DNA from: an uncultured Collinsella sp.
GTDB lineage: Bacteria; Actinomycetota; Coriobacteriia; Coriobacteriales; Coriobacteriaceae
Reading direction: 5' to 3'
Assembly (NCBI GenBank): GCA_937950415.1
Contig: CALFDL010000287.1
Span: 1-8,166, forward strand
DNA: 8,166 nt
The notes under the pieces are model-generated. The model ran no database searches, was not told the origin of the DNA, and saw nothing but the letters and a program-made list of their open reading frames with translations. How positions within the stretch are numbered: position 1 is the stretch's first letter; each line of letters opens with the position of its first letter. Position numbers and translations under genes: made by a program. Of this stretch, positions 1 through 5,351 are shown one piece after another.

Positions 1-889
1 TCTCCAGCGAGTCGACACGCGAGACGCCTTGGACGGTCGAGGTTCGCCGCAAATTTTTGGCGACAGCCGCGACAGTATCCGAAATCATCTCGCCCAGGGT
101 GCCCTCGCAGACTGTGCGGTCCATAAACCTTAGCGGTCCCGCAGCGCCCTTTTGAGTTCCCGCATGGACAGCTACATCAATGAAGAGCTTGGGATAGAAC
201 TGCTGAGGGTAAACGCCCGCGGCAAGGAGGCCAGCCTTGGTAACATTGCCCTGGGGGTCGAGGAAATTCAGACGCTCCATCTTTGTCTTCCTGTCCGTCG
301 CACCGTGCATCGCTCGAGGCGTCAACGAATAGGCACGCTCTATCGTGCGGTCGACCAGCGACTCGTCGAGATCGCTCACACTCGTGCCGGGCACCGTATC
401 GCGATCGCTAGGACTCGTCCGTTCGTATGACGACAGCGCCAAAACCTCGGTCGATGAAAGCGGCACATCTTTGTCATCGATGCGTTTGTAGCTGCCACCT
501 TGAGCGCCCCGCTCTACGACATAACAAGGCTTGCTCGACGGGTCGAGCTCCTCAATCGTGATGACCAGAACCACGGTGCCCTGGAGCTCCACGCGCTCAA
601 TGGTGTATTTGGGCGGATTGGCCAGCTTTCCGCGACCGCCGGCATCGCCCATGCCCGCCACGAATTGGTTGAGCACTTTCTCGGTCTCAAAGTTTGCAAC
701 TGGGACAAAACCCGCGCGCTCGCTCACTCCGAGTACGATGATGCCGTCGGCGGTGTTTGCGAAAGCGCTGACCGTTTCCCATACGTCGCGGGAAAGCGTC
801 GTGGCGCTCTCCTTCACTTCGACGTTAAGATCATCCGAGCCCATACGCCTTAAAGACTCAAGCAGACCGGTCAGCTCGTTTTCGTTCAT
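1..889 (-). CDS. AlbA_2 (Schlafen-type) ATP-binding / putative DNA-binding regulator, 3' end outside window
   Basis: The frame is open from an ATG at 889 to the window edge (296 codons, no stop seen). An AAAGGA ribosome binding site lies at 897-902, 7 nt before the start. The first ~145 residues look like an AlbA_2 domain: VEVKE (23-27), then FANT (43-46), then GIIVLGV (49-55), and SYKRIDD (133-139) near its end. After it, KAGLLAAGVYPQQFYP (218-233) and DVAVHAG (238-244) match the linker and start of the RecG-like/HATPase_c_4 half of this family. Proteins of this family usually run to roughly 450-550 residues, so about half is missing. They are often annotated as helicase-related or transcriptional regulators, but their molecular role is poorly defined; some sit in defence or stress loci. 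No partner gene is visible here. The repeat arrays directly upstream (949-1186) may be its operator. The family call is sound; the function is open. Confidence 0.85.
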   Translation of the reverse strand, partial: MNENELTGLLESLRRMGSDDLNVEVKESATTLSRDVWETVSAFANTADGIIVLGVSERAGFVPVANFETEKVLNQFVAGMGDAGGRGKLANPPKYTIERVELQGTVVLVITIEELDPSSKPCYVVERGAQGGSYKRIDDKDVPLSSTEVLALSSYERTSPSDRDTVPGTSVSDLDESLVDRTIERAYSLTPRAMHGATDRKTKMERLNFLDPQGNVTKAGLLAAGVYPQQFYPKLFIDVAVHAGTQKGAAGPLRFMDRTVCEGTLGEMISDTVAAVAKNLRRTSTVQGVSRVDSLE

Positions 890-948
890 CTGCACGTCCT
901 TTCGCTCGGTTCTGCGAAGAATACCGCGAATAGATTTCCTTCGTCTCT

Positions 949-1026
949 CAGTTATCTCTCGTAATTATCTCTCATCTTTCTGTTATCTCTCATATTAGAG
1001 AGGAGTGAGAGATGAAAGATAAGATG
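949..1026. repeat. TATCTCTC array, copy 1 (proximal to AlbA_2 gene)
   Basis: Three exact TATCTCTC words start at 953, 966 and 984 (spacings 13 and 18), with a further TCTCTC at 944. They are followed by the opposite-strand words GAGAG (998) and GAGAGATG (1007). Positions 965-980 and 1007-1022 form an inverted repeat matching at 14 of 16 bases. Seen from the AlbA_2 gene the word reads GAGAGATA. The array lies between that gene's start and a possible promoter at 1042-1070, so it would fall in the leader or act as an operator. Protein binding is an inference. Confidence 0.7.
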
Positions 1027-1041
1027 TCTGTCATCTGTTTC

Positions 1042-1070
1042 ATTTAAACATGTTTTCGCTGGTAAAACAA
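1042..1070 (-). promoter_or_regulatory. Possible sigma70-type promoter for AlbA_2 gene
   Basis: On the minus strand a TTGTTT (-35, 1065-1070) is followed after 17 bp by TTAAAT (-10, 1042-1047). It is the best spaced pair I found in this AT-rich stretch and sits between the two TATCTCTC arrays. Both hexamers are imperfect, so this is tentative. It would give a leader of about 145 nt containing array copy 1. Confidence 0.3.
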
Positions 1071-1115
1071 TCTATATTGAGACAATACCATGGTTGCCTG
1101 TCTCTTTGCTGCTGA

Positions 1116-1186
1116 GCTATCTCTCGTAATTATCTCTCGTCTTTAATCTATCTCTCGTGTTAGTGACGAATGAGAGACGAGAGATG
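1116..1186. repeat. TATCTCTC array, copy 2 (distal)
   Basis: TATCTCTC words start at 1118, 1131 and 1149, with the same 13 and 18 bp spacing as copy 1. Positions 1116-1158 match 951-993 at 36 of 43 bases without gaps. Two opposite-strand GAGAGA words follow at 1172 and 1179. ATCTCTCGTCT (1132-1142) and AGACGAGAGAT (1175-1185) form a perfect 11-bp inverted repeat. Conserved spacing despite diverged linker bases suggests selection on the arrangement, or a fairly recent duplication. Confidence 0.7.
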
Positions 1187-1221
1187 CGTGAGTGATGCAT
1201 GAGCGTGGGTTATTGGACGGT
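1179..1221 (+). repeat. Composite intergenic element, copy A (GAGAGA ... AGCGTGG ... ATTGGACGGT)
   Basis: GAGAGA at 1179-1184 is followed 23 bp later (start to start) by AGCGTGG (1202-1208) and then ATTGGACGGT (1212-1221). The segment matches 6311-6353 at 33 of 43 bases with no gap. The 18-bp core at 1201-1218 is the reverse complement of the repeats at 6379, 6408 and 6430, with a few mismatches. It lies just beyond the terminator of the PTS operon. Confidence 0.65.
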
Positions 1222-1243
1222 CGGAAAATCCCTCAAACAAAAA

Positions 1244-1271
1244 ACGGGGTCGGCCTTACGCCGAGCCCCGT
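1244..1271 (-). terminator. Intrinsic terminator of the PTS operon (after EIID)
   Basis: A GC-rich stem pairs 1244-1254 with 1260-1271 (one bulged base at 1265) around the loop CTTAC (1255-1259). Read on the minus strand it is followed by a run of six U (A's at 1239-1244). It starts about 48 nt after the EIID stop. The flanking A/T runs on both sides could let it act in both directions, but no plus-strand gene ends here. Confidence 0.85.
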
Positions 1272-1319
1272 TTTCAAACGGTCAGTTAGTTATCCAACGC
1301 GCGAGCATAGCAGTCAACA

Positions 1320-2168
1320 TTACGCCGCCGCGAACACTCCCAAGCCCGTTCCGATGATGCAAATCGCAAAGATGCCCAAGATGATCCAAATGGTCTTGAC
1401 GCCCTTTTTGTACAGGGCGACGCAGGCAAAGGTTGCCAGCAAGGGCAGCAGACCGGGGAAGATCGAATCGAACAGATCCTGCAGGACAATCTCCGAACCA
1501 CCCACGTCAAAGGTCAAAGCAGTGGACAGTGAAACCTGTGCCGCAATCATGGCGCCGATAACGGTCATTCCGAGGACACCGGCAGCATGCGTCATGCGAG
1601 ACATAAGGTTGCTCTCTTCGGACTGCTGCAAAAACTTGGTTCCCAGGTCGTAACCCAGATGGGCTGCGACGATACGCGTTGCAAAGTTAATCACGGAGTA
1701 GATGAGCGCGTACACGATGGGGCCGAGCGGGTTACCCGTCGAAGCGATGCCGATACCAATGCCGGCGGCGACCACGCGGAACGTACCCCAGTAGAACGAA
1801 TCGCCGATGCCGGAAAGCGGTCCCATGAGGCCGACCTTCATGGCGTTGATCGAGGACGTGTCAAAGTTCTTATCGGCAGCCGCCTGCTCTTCCATCGAAA
1901 CCGTTAGGCCGGCTACAAACGGAAGCACATGAGGCGTGATGTTAAAGAACTCGGTATGGCGATCGAGCGCCGCATAGTAATCGTCGTCGTTAGGATAGAT
2001 CTTTCGCAGGGGCTTCTGAATGGTGTACATGAAGCCCATTGCCATCATCTTGTCGTACGACTGCGAGCACTGGCTCGTAAACTGGCGAAGGAACATGCTC
2101 CGATACATATCGGGGCTCATAATCGCGTCCTTCTTGGCCTCTTTGAGGTCGGTGTTCTGGGTAGCCAT
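1320..2168 (-). CDS. PTS mannose/fructose/sorbose family, EIID component
   Basis: This 282-residue protein has the usual EIID length. With EIIC it forms the membrane channel of a mannose-family phosphotransferase system. Family landmarks are a soluble N-terminal part with MFLRQFTSQCSQSYDKMMAMGF (read as residues 25-46), FFNITPHVLPFVAGL (74-88), the GLMGPLSGIGDSFYWGT segment (113-129) and hydrophobic stretches to the C-terminus. The ATG at 2166-2168 shares its A with the EIIC stop codon (TAATG), and a strong GGAGGA site (2175-2180) lies 6 nt upstream inside the last EIIC codons. EIIC and EIID are therefore translationally coupled, as expected for a 1:1 complex. It is the last gene before the terminator at 1244-1271. 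The family is certain; substrate is inferred only from neighbours. Confidence 0.95.
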   Translation of the reverse strand: MATQNTDLKEAKKDAIMSPDMYRSMFLRQFTSQCSQSYDKMMAMGFMYTIQKPLRKIYPNDDDYYAALDRHTEFFNITPHVLPFVAGLTVSMEEQAAADKNFDTSSINAMKVGLMGPLSGIGDSFYWGTFRVVAAGIGIGIASTGNPLGPIVYALIYSVINFATRIVAAHLGYDLGTKFLQQSEESNLMSRMTHAAGVLGMTVIGAMIAAQVSLSTALTFDVGGSEIVLQDLFDSIFPGLLPLLATFACVALYKKGVKTIWIILGIFAICIIGTGLGVFAAA

Positions 2169-2941
2169 TAGAAGTCCTCCTCTTCATCTGCAGCAACCGC
2201 CTGCGGACCGGACGAGCCCTCGCGGAAGGCCAGGAGCAGCGCGACGCAAATGGCAGCTGCGGCGACGCCGATAACGTCCATCTTGAGGTAGATGACCATA
2301 ATGAATCCCAGGAACAGCCAGGGAAGAAGCTTGTTATCGCCCATGGTCCTGATAAGGAGTGCGAAGCCGATGCAGACCATGACGCCGGATGCAACGTTGA
2401 GGCCGTCCATCACAAACTGCGGAATCGCATTGAGCGCATTGTTGATGAGGTCGGCACCAAAGAACAGCGAGCCAAACACCAGCAGTGCAGACGGAATGCC
2501 AATCGACAGCGGCACGATGGTCAGATGGTACAGATTCGCCTTGGCAAGATCGCGATTTGCCAGAGCGGTCTCAATCTTCTTGCAGGCAAAGGCACCCGGA
2601 ACGGCGTAGCAGAAGTTGCGCCACACCTGAAGGAAGACGGAGACGGGAAGGGCGAGCGCGACGGCAGTTGCCGTGCCCGTACCCGTAATGACGGCAAACG
2701 CGCAGCCAAGCACACCGGAGGCATAGACCTCGGGAGGAACCGCCGCGCCGACCATGATGGCGCCCATGAACATGGACTCCAAAGCAGCACCGACGATAAC
2801 GCCCTGCTGGACATCGCCAAGGATCAAGCCGACAAACAGGCTCGTAAACAGCGGACGACCAAGCATCGTAATGCCAAATAATTGCTCGTCCATGGACGCA
2901 ATAAATGCGACCAGTGCAACTAGAAGATACTGGACAACCAT
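2168..2941 (-). CDS. PTS mannose/fructose/sorbose family, EIIC component
   Basis: This is a highly hydrophobic protein of about 257 residues, typical EIIC length, forming the substrate-translocating part of the membrane complex. The GDVQQGVIVGAALESMFMG segment (residues 42-60) and the following GAAVPPEVYASG match the EIIC family, and multiple membrane segments run to near the acidic tail, which ends EEEDF. The start was taken as ATG 2939-2941 (MVVQYLL). An in-frame TTG at 2948-2950 would add three residues, but GGGG at 2951-2954 is spaced for the ATG (9 nt) and would abut the TTG. This site is weak compared with those of its neighbours. The gene follows the deglycase by about 81 nt, and that gap holds a 13-bp-stem hairpin (2963-3001). 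It overlaps EIID by one base. Confidence 0.95.
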   Translation of the reverse strand: MVVQYLLVALVAFIASMDEQLFGITMLGRPLFTSLFVGLILGDVQQGVIVGAALESMFMGAIMVGAAVPPEVYASGVLGCAFAVITGTGTATAVALALPVSVFLQVWRNFCYAVPGAFACKKIETALANRDLAKANLYHLTIVPLSIGIPSALLVFGSLFFGADLINNALNAIPQFVMDGLNVASGVMVCIGFALLIRTMGDNKLLPWLFLGFIMVIYLKMDVIGVAAAAICVALLLAFREGSSGPQAVAADEEEDF

Positions 2942-2962
2942 TTCGATCAACCCCAGAAATAG

Positions 2963-3001
2963 GTCTGCAGGCGAGGCATTCTGCGCAGCTCGCCTGCAGA
3001 C
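2963..3001 (-). other. Strong intercistronic stem-loop between deglycase and EIIC
   Basis: GTCTGCAGGCGAG (2963-2975) and CTCGCCTGCAGAC (2989-3001) pair perfectly over 13 bp with a 13-nt loop. On the coding (minus) strand the hairpin is followed by CUAUUUCUGGGG rather than a U run, so it does not look like a standard intrinsic terminator. Such hairpins commonly protect the upstream mRNA from 3' exonucleases or mark processing sites. That would allow more deglycase than membrane protein from one transcript, which is inference. Confidence 0.75.
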
Positions 3002-3022
3002 AACCGCAGCAATTTGAGAGGA

Positions 3023-4057
3023 TTAGTAGTTCATCTGGTGATAGTAACGACGCGTGGTGAGCGGGTGGTTACGGACGTGCTCGAGATGGCAGCTCAGACG
3101 CTCGGTGATGGTGTAGGTGACCATCGGGGAGACGATCTTGCGGAACTCGGGGTCGCTGAACGGCAGCTCAACCTCGGCGGTGTCAAACTTGTTCACGCGG
3201 ACGTTGACGCCCTTCTCGTCGGCGAGCATGTGAGTGAAGTTGTCCACGCGGTCCATAAGCTTACGGGTGTCGTCCTCGCCGTAGAGCATGATGAGGCTCG
3301 TGCCCTCCTCGCACAGCTCGATGGTGCCGTGGAAGAACTCGGCGGCGTGGATGGACTTGGTCTTGATCCACTGCATCTCCTCGAGGATGCACATGGCGTA
3401 GTCGTAGGCCTCGCCCCAGAGCATGCCGGAGCCGATCACCATGTGGTAGTCGGTGTCCTTGAAGTCCTCGGCCATGGCGGCGCAGCGCTCGTCCTGGGCG
3501 TCCTTGGCCTTGATGAGGTACGGGGCGATGTTGCCGAACTCCTCCATGAAGGTGTCGTACTTGGGGAAGGCGCCGGCGTTCTTGAGGAAGCGGGCGACCA
3601 GCGTGATCTGGTAGGTGTAGATGGCCTCGCACAGGACGTCGTCCTCGGCGAAGCTGAAGAACTTGTAATCGGCGTACTCGGTGGCCGGGGTGTTGTCGTT
3701 GGAGACATACATCAGCGTGCGGGCGCCCTGCTCCTGGCAGAACTTGGCGGCCTCGATGATCTCGGGGGTGGTGCCGGTGCGGGTGGAGAAGACGCAGACC
3801 GAGTCCTTGTTGAAGGCCTTGGGCGGGCATGCGAGGAACTCGGCGGCGATCTCGCAGTGGACGTCGACGTCGGCCGTGGTGGTCTCGACCCAGTACTTCA
3901 TCGGGAGCGTGTGGGCCCAGGTGCCGCCGCAGCCGATGAAGAAGATGTTGGAATAGCCCTGCTCGCAGACCTTGTCCACGGCAGCCTCAATCTGAGGACG
4001 GAGAGCGAGGGCATCGCTCACAACCTTCTCGTAACGAGGCTCATCGAAATTGAACAT
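3023..4057 (-). CDS. SIS-domain sugar-amine deglycase, FrlB/GfrF-like (probable fructoselysine/glucoselysine 6-phosphate deglycase)
   Basis: This 344-residue protein has two SIS (sugar isomerase) domains. The first carries FIGCGGTWAHT (40-50) and the phosphate-binding loop STRTGTTPEII (91-101); the second starts near HMVIGSGMLWG (205-215). The AEFFHG motif (Glu240, His243) sits where FrlB-type deglycases have EFxHG, with an acid/base Glu and a His, and the C-terminus RRYYHQMNY resembles the RRYY...EY end of E. coli FrlB. Length also fits (~340). The predicted reaction is hydrolysis of a 6-phosphorylated Amadori product to glucose 6-phosphate and an amine such as lysine. Start: AGGAG (4064-4068) lies 6 nt upstream. 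Codon use is far more biased to C/G-ending codons than in the PTS genes around it, suggesting high expression. Gut Collinsella have been reported to consume fructoselysine, which fits. Another aminosugar isomerase or deaminase role is not excluded. Confidence 0.85.
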   Translation of the reverse strand: MFNFDEPRYEKVVSDALALRPQIEAAVDKVCEQGYSNIFFIGCGGTWAHTLPMKYWVETTTADVDVHCEIAAEFLACPPKAFNKDSVCVFSTRTGTTPEIIEAAKFCQEQGARTLMYVSNDNTPATEYADYKFFSFAEDDVLCEAIYTYQITLVARFLKNAGAFPKYDTFMEEFGNIAPYLIKAKDAQDERCAAMAEDFKDTDYHMVIGSGMLWGEAYDYAMCILEEMQWIKTKSIHAAEFFHGTIELCEEGTSLIMLYGEDDTRKLMDRVDNFTHMLADEKGVNVRVNKFDTAEVELPFSDPEFRKIVSPMVTYTITERLSCHLEHVRNHPLTTRRYYHQMNY

Positions 4058-4077
4058 CCCTTACTCCTAACTCACTT

Positions 4078-4098
4078 GGATGAACCCTTCATTCATCC
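4078..4098. promoter_or_regulatory. Inverted repeat in the deglycase leader
   Basis: GGATGAA (4078-4084) and TTCATCC (4092-4098) form a 7-bp inverted repeat with a 7-nt spacer. It lies between the -10 box and the start codon of the deglycase gene, about 20 nt before the ATG. It could be an operator or a leader hairpin; nothing in the sequence decides between them. Confidence 0.4.
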
Positions 4099-4107
4099 CA
4101 TGACGTT

Positions 4108-4135
4108 ATAATACTTTATATAACTAACTATGCAA
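4108..4135 (-). promoter_or_regulatory. Promoter for deglycase-EIIC-EIID
   Basis: On the minus strand TTGCAT (-35, 4130-4135) is followed after 16 bp by TATTAT (-10, 4108-4113). It lies just downstream of the U run of the terminator at 4175-4200 and about 50 nt before the start codon. The arrangement implies that the deglycase half of the cluster has its own promoter. Confidence 0.6.
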
Positions 4136-4174
4136 GAACTATTTCAGATTTTTTTGATTTTTCTTTAATAAAAA

Positions 4175-4200
4175 GCCCGCCGATCAAATGATCGACGGGC
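4175..4200 (-). terminator. Intrinsic terminator after EIIB
   Basis: A 12-bp stem pairs 4175-4186 with 4189-4200. The only non-Watson-Crick position becomes a G-U pair on the minus strand and a C-A mismatch on the plus strand, so the hairpin is built for minus-strand transcription. It is followed by a U-rich run (complement of 4160-4174). It lies about 51 nt after the EIIB stop and splits the PTS cluster into two transcription units, unless there is read-through. Confidence 0.85.
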
Positions 4201-4251
4201 ATAGGCATAGAGCATTGGTTCAATAAATGCCGAGCATCAACGTGTTTCCGG

Positions 4252-4725
4252 CTAGAAAACGTCCTTGGCAAACACCTTAGCGTCATTGGGAACCTGACGG
4301 ATTTCGATGGCCACGCCATCGCCCAGGAGTTCTTGGATATGCTCGGCATCTTTCTCGGTCGCGAAGATTGCAGGGGTCGGATGAAGCGTGGTCTCGGGGG
4401 TCTTTCGGGTTCCACCCAGATTGATCTCTTTGATGTCTTTGCAACCCTTAGCGAGACGATAGACATCTTCAATCGTCTCAGCGATGATAAACAGCGAATA
4501 CTTGTCGGTAACGCCACTGTTGAGCGCCTCGATAGCAGCGTCAACATCCTTGATGACGAGTTTAACGCCGCTGGGGCGGGCGAGCCTCAAGGCCGCCTTC
4601 CTCATGTCGTCTTTTGCCACAGCATCGCTGGCGAGCAGAATGCAATCTACATCCAAAGCGTGAGTCCAGGACATGGCAACTTGGCCGTGAATCAGTCGGT
4701 AATCAACTCTCGTAAGCTTAATCAT
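4252..4725 (-). CDS. PTS mannose/fructose/sorbose family, EIIB component
   Basis: This cytoplasmic EIIB receives phosphate from EIIA and passes it to the substrate bound by EIIC/EIID. The start region MIKLTRVDYRLIHGQV carries the family motif, with the phosphorylated His at residue 13. The rest (about 157 residues) has the usual length, including PSGVKLVIKD and EINLGGTRK. Start choice: an in-frame ATG at 4732-4734 would add three residues, but GGAG (4735-4738) would then touch the start codon. The same GGAG is 9 nt from ATG 4723-4725, so the shorter form is preferred. EIIA lies upstream with a 71-nt gap holding a palindrome (4765-4784). The gene is followed by a terminator, so EIIA and EIIB form one unit. 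The family is clear; substrate is inferred from the deglycase. Confidence 0.93.
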   Translation of the reverse strand: MIKLTRVDYRLIHGQVAMSWTHALDVDCILLASDAVAKDDMRKAALRLARPSGVKLVIKDVDAAIEALNSGVTDKYSLFIIAETIEDVYRLAKGCKDIKEINLGGTRKTPETTLHPTPAIFATEKDAEHIQELLGDGVAIEIRQVPNDAKVFAKDVF

Positions 4726-4764
4726 CGTTATCATCTCCGCACGTGATAAAGGGAATGACAGGTG

Positions 4765-4784
4765 CGACCCCTAGCTAGGGCTCG
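4765..4784. other. Palindrome in the EIIA-EIIB gap
   Basis: CCCTAGCTAGGG (4769-4780) is a perfect 12-bp palindrome. Past one mismatched pair, CGA (4765-4767) and TCG (4782-4784) continue the pairing. It contains two CTAG tetramers. It could be an mRNA hairpin that adjusts EIIA versus EIIB expression, or a protein site; no U run follows, so it is not a terminator. Confidence 0.5.
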
Positions 4785-4796
4785 AACCAGAACTAA

Positions 4797-5216
4797 CTAG
4801 AAATCTTCTTCCTCGGCGCCGGCAAGCATGTCCGCCGCCTCGCAAAGCTGAATAAACGAACGCGATCCCTCGACCGCGGCTTTGGCCTTGTCCGCATCCA
4901 GAGAGTCCAGCTGTGTAACCATTTCCACCAGCAGCGGCAAGTTCATTCCGGCGATCAACGTAAACGATCCGGCAGTCTGCCTCTGAATGAATTCGTTGTT
5001 TACAGAGCCGCCAAAGATGTCAGTCACGACAAACCAAGAGTCGGCAGGGTCCCTCGTCTCCATCCATGCATCAATCAACGCCGCGACGTCCCTTGAATCG
5101 TCATCGACATAGGCGCACAGGCACTCGATTCGGTCGTTGGTGCCCATCAGAATCTCCAGAGAGCTTTTCATGCCTTGGGCGAGATAACCATGACTCGCTA
5201 GCAATATCTTATTCAT
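4797..5216 (-). CDS. PTS mannose/fructose/sorbose family, EIIA component
   Basis: A 139-residue free-standing EIIA domain that accepts phosphate from HPr-His-P. The N-terminus MNKILLASHG places the phosphorylation site at His9. VTDIFGGS (64-71) supplies the conserved Asp66 next to the active site, and GMNLPLL (90-96) is also typical. It is a separate gene rather than the EIIAB fusion found in E. coli ManX. GGAG (5221-5224) lies 4 nt before the ATG, a short but workable spacing. The C-terminus ends EEEDF, the same five residues as EIIC of this cluster. It is first in its transcription unit, downstream of the gntR-type gene, with a 135-nt gap holding a possible promoter and a palindrome. The product call is secure. 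Confidence 0.93.
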   Translation of the reverse strand: MNKILLASHGYLAQGMKSSLEILMGTNDRIECLCAYVDDDSRDVAALIDAWMETRDPADSWFVVTDIFGGSVNNEFIQRQTAGSFTLIAGMNLPLLVEMVTQLDSLDADKAKAAVEGSRSFIQLCEAADMLAGAEEEDF

Positions 5217-5242
5217 AGTTCTCCAATACCAATAGGACGTAC

Positions 5243-5271
5243 TATATTGTCATAACAAAGTATATTAGCAA
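5243..5271 (-). promoter_or_regulatory. Possible promoter for EIIA-EIIB
   Basis: On the minus strand TTGCTA (-35, 5266-5271) is followed after 17 bp by AATATA (-10, 5243-5248), about 27 nt before the EIIA start codon. The boxes are imperfect; an overlapping TATAGT (5241-5246) is an alternative -10 with longer spacing. Confidence 0.35.
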
Positions 5272-5318
5272 TCTACCCTACGTGGTGTGTCTATTTTCCA
5301 AATCCGCGAACGGTAACA

Positions 5319-5340
5319 ATTGGTCGGTAAATCGACCAAT
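5319..5340. promoter_or_regulatory. 22-bp palindrome, candidate GntR operator
   Basis: ATTGGTCG (5319-5326) and CGACCAAT (5333-5340) form a perfect 8-bp inverted repeat around the 6-nt centre GTAAAT. It lies 11 nt past the gntR-type stop codon and about 48 bp upstream of the possible EIIA -35. On the minus strand it is followed by UGUUACC, not a U run, so it is a poor terminator. The GGT...ACC symmetry fits the general style of HutC-subfamily operators; binding is inferred. Confidence 0.5.
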
Positions 5341-5351
5341 CTATCTCTAAT

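Noticed and set aside
500..998. Two overlapping plus-strand frames opposite the AlbA_2 gene
   Set aside because: The minus-strand frame is uninterrupted, has a ribosome site and AlbA_2 motifs; these frames are its shadows.
949..1186. CRISPR array
   Set aside because: The repeated words are only 8 bp, the spacing is 13-18 bp and there are no unique spacers of normal size or cas genes nearby.
1192..1653. Plus-strand open frame of 153 codons starting in the intergenic repeat
   Set aside because: It runs through the operon terminator and antisense to EIID, with no recognisable protein features.
3014..4111. 365-codon open frame on the plus strand opposite the deglycase gene
   Set aside because: It is a mirror of the strongly GC-biased deglycase frame; the low-complexity, Val/Leu/Gly-rich product has no recognisable domain, and the minus-strand protein has clear SIS motifs.
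5319..5340. Intrinsic terminator of the gntR-type gene
   Set aside because: The stem is good but no U run follows on the minus strand; an operator is the better reading.
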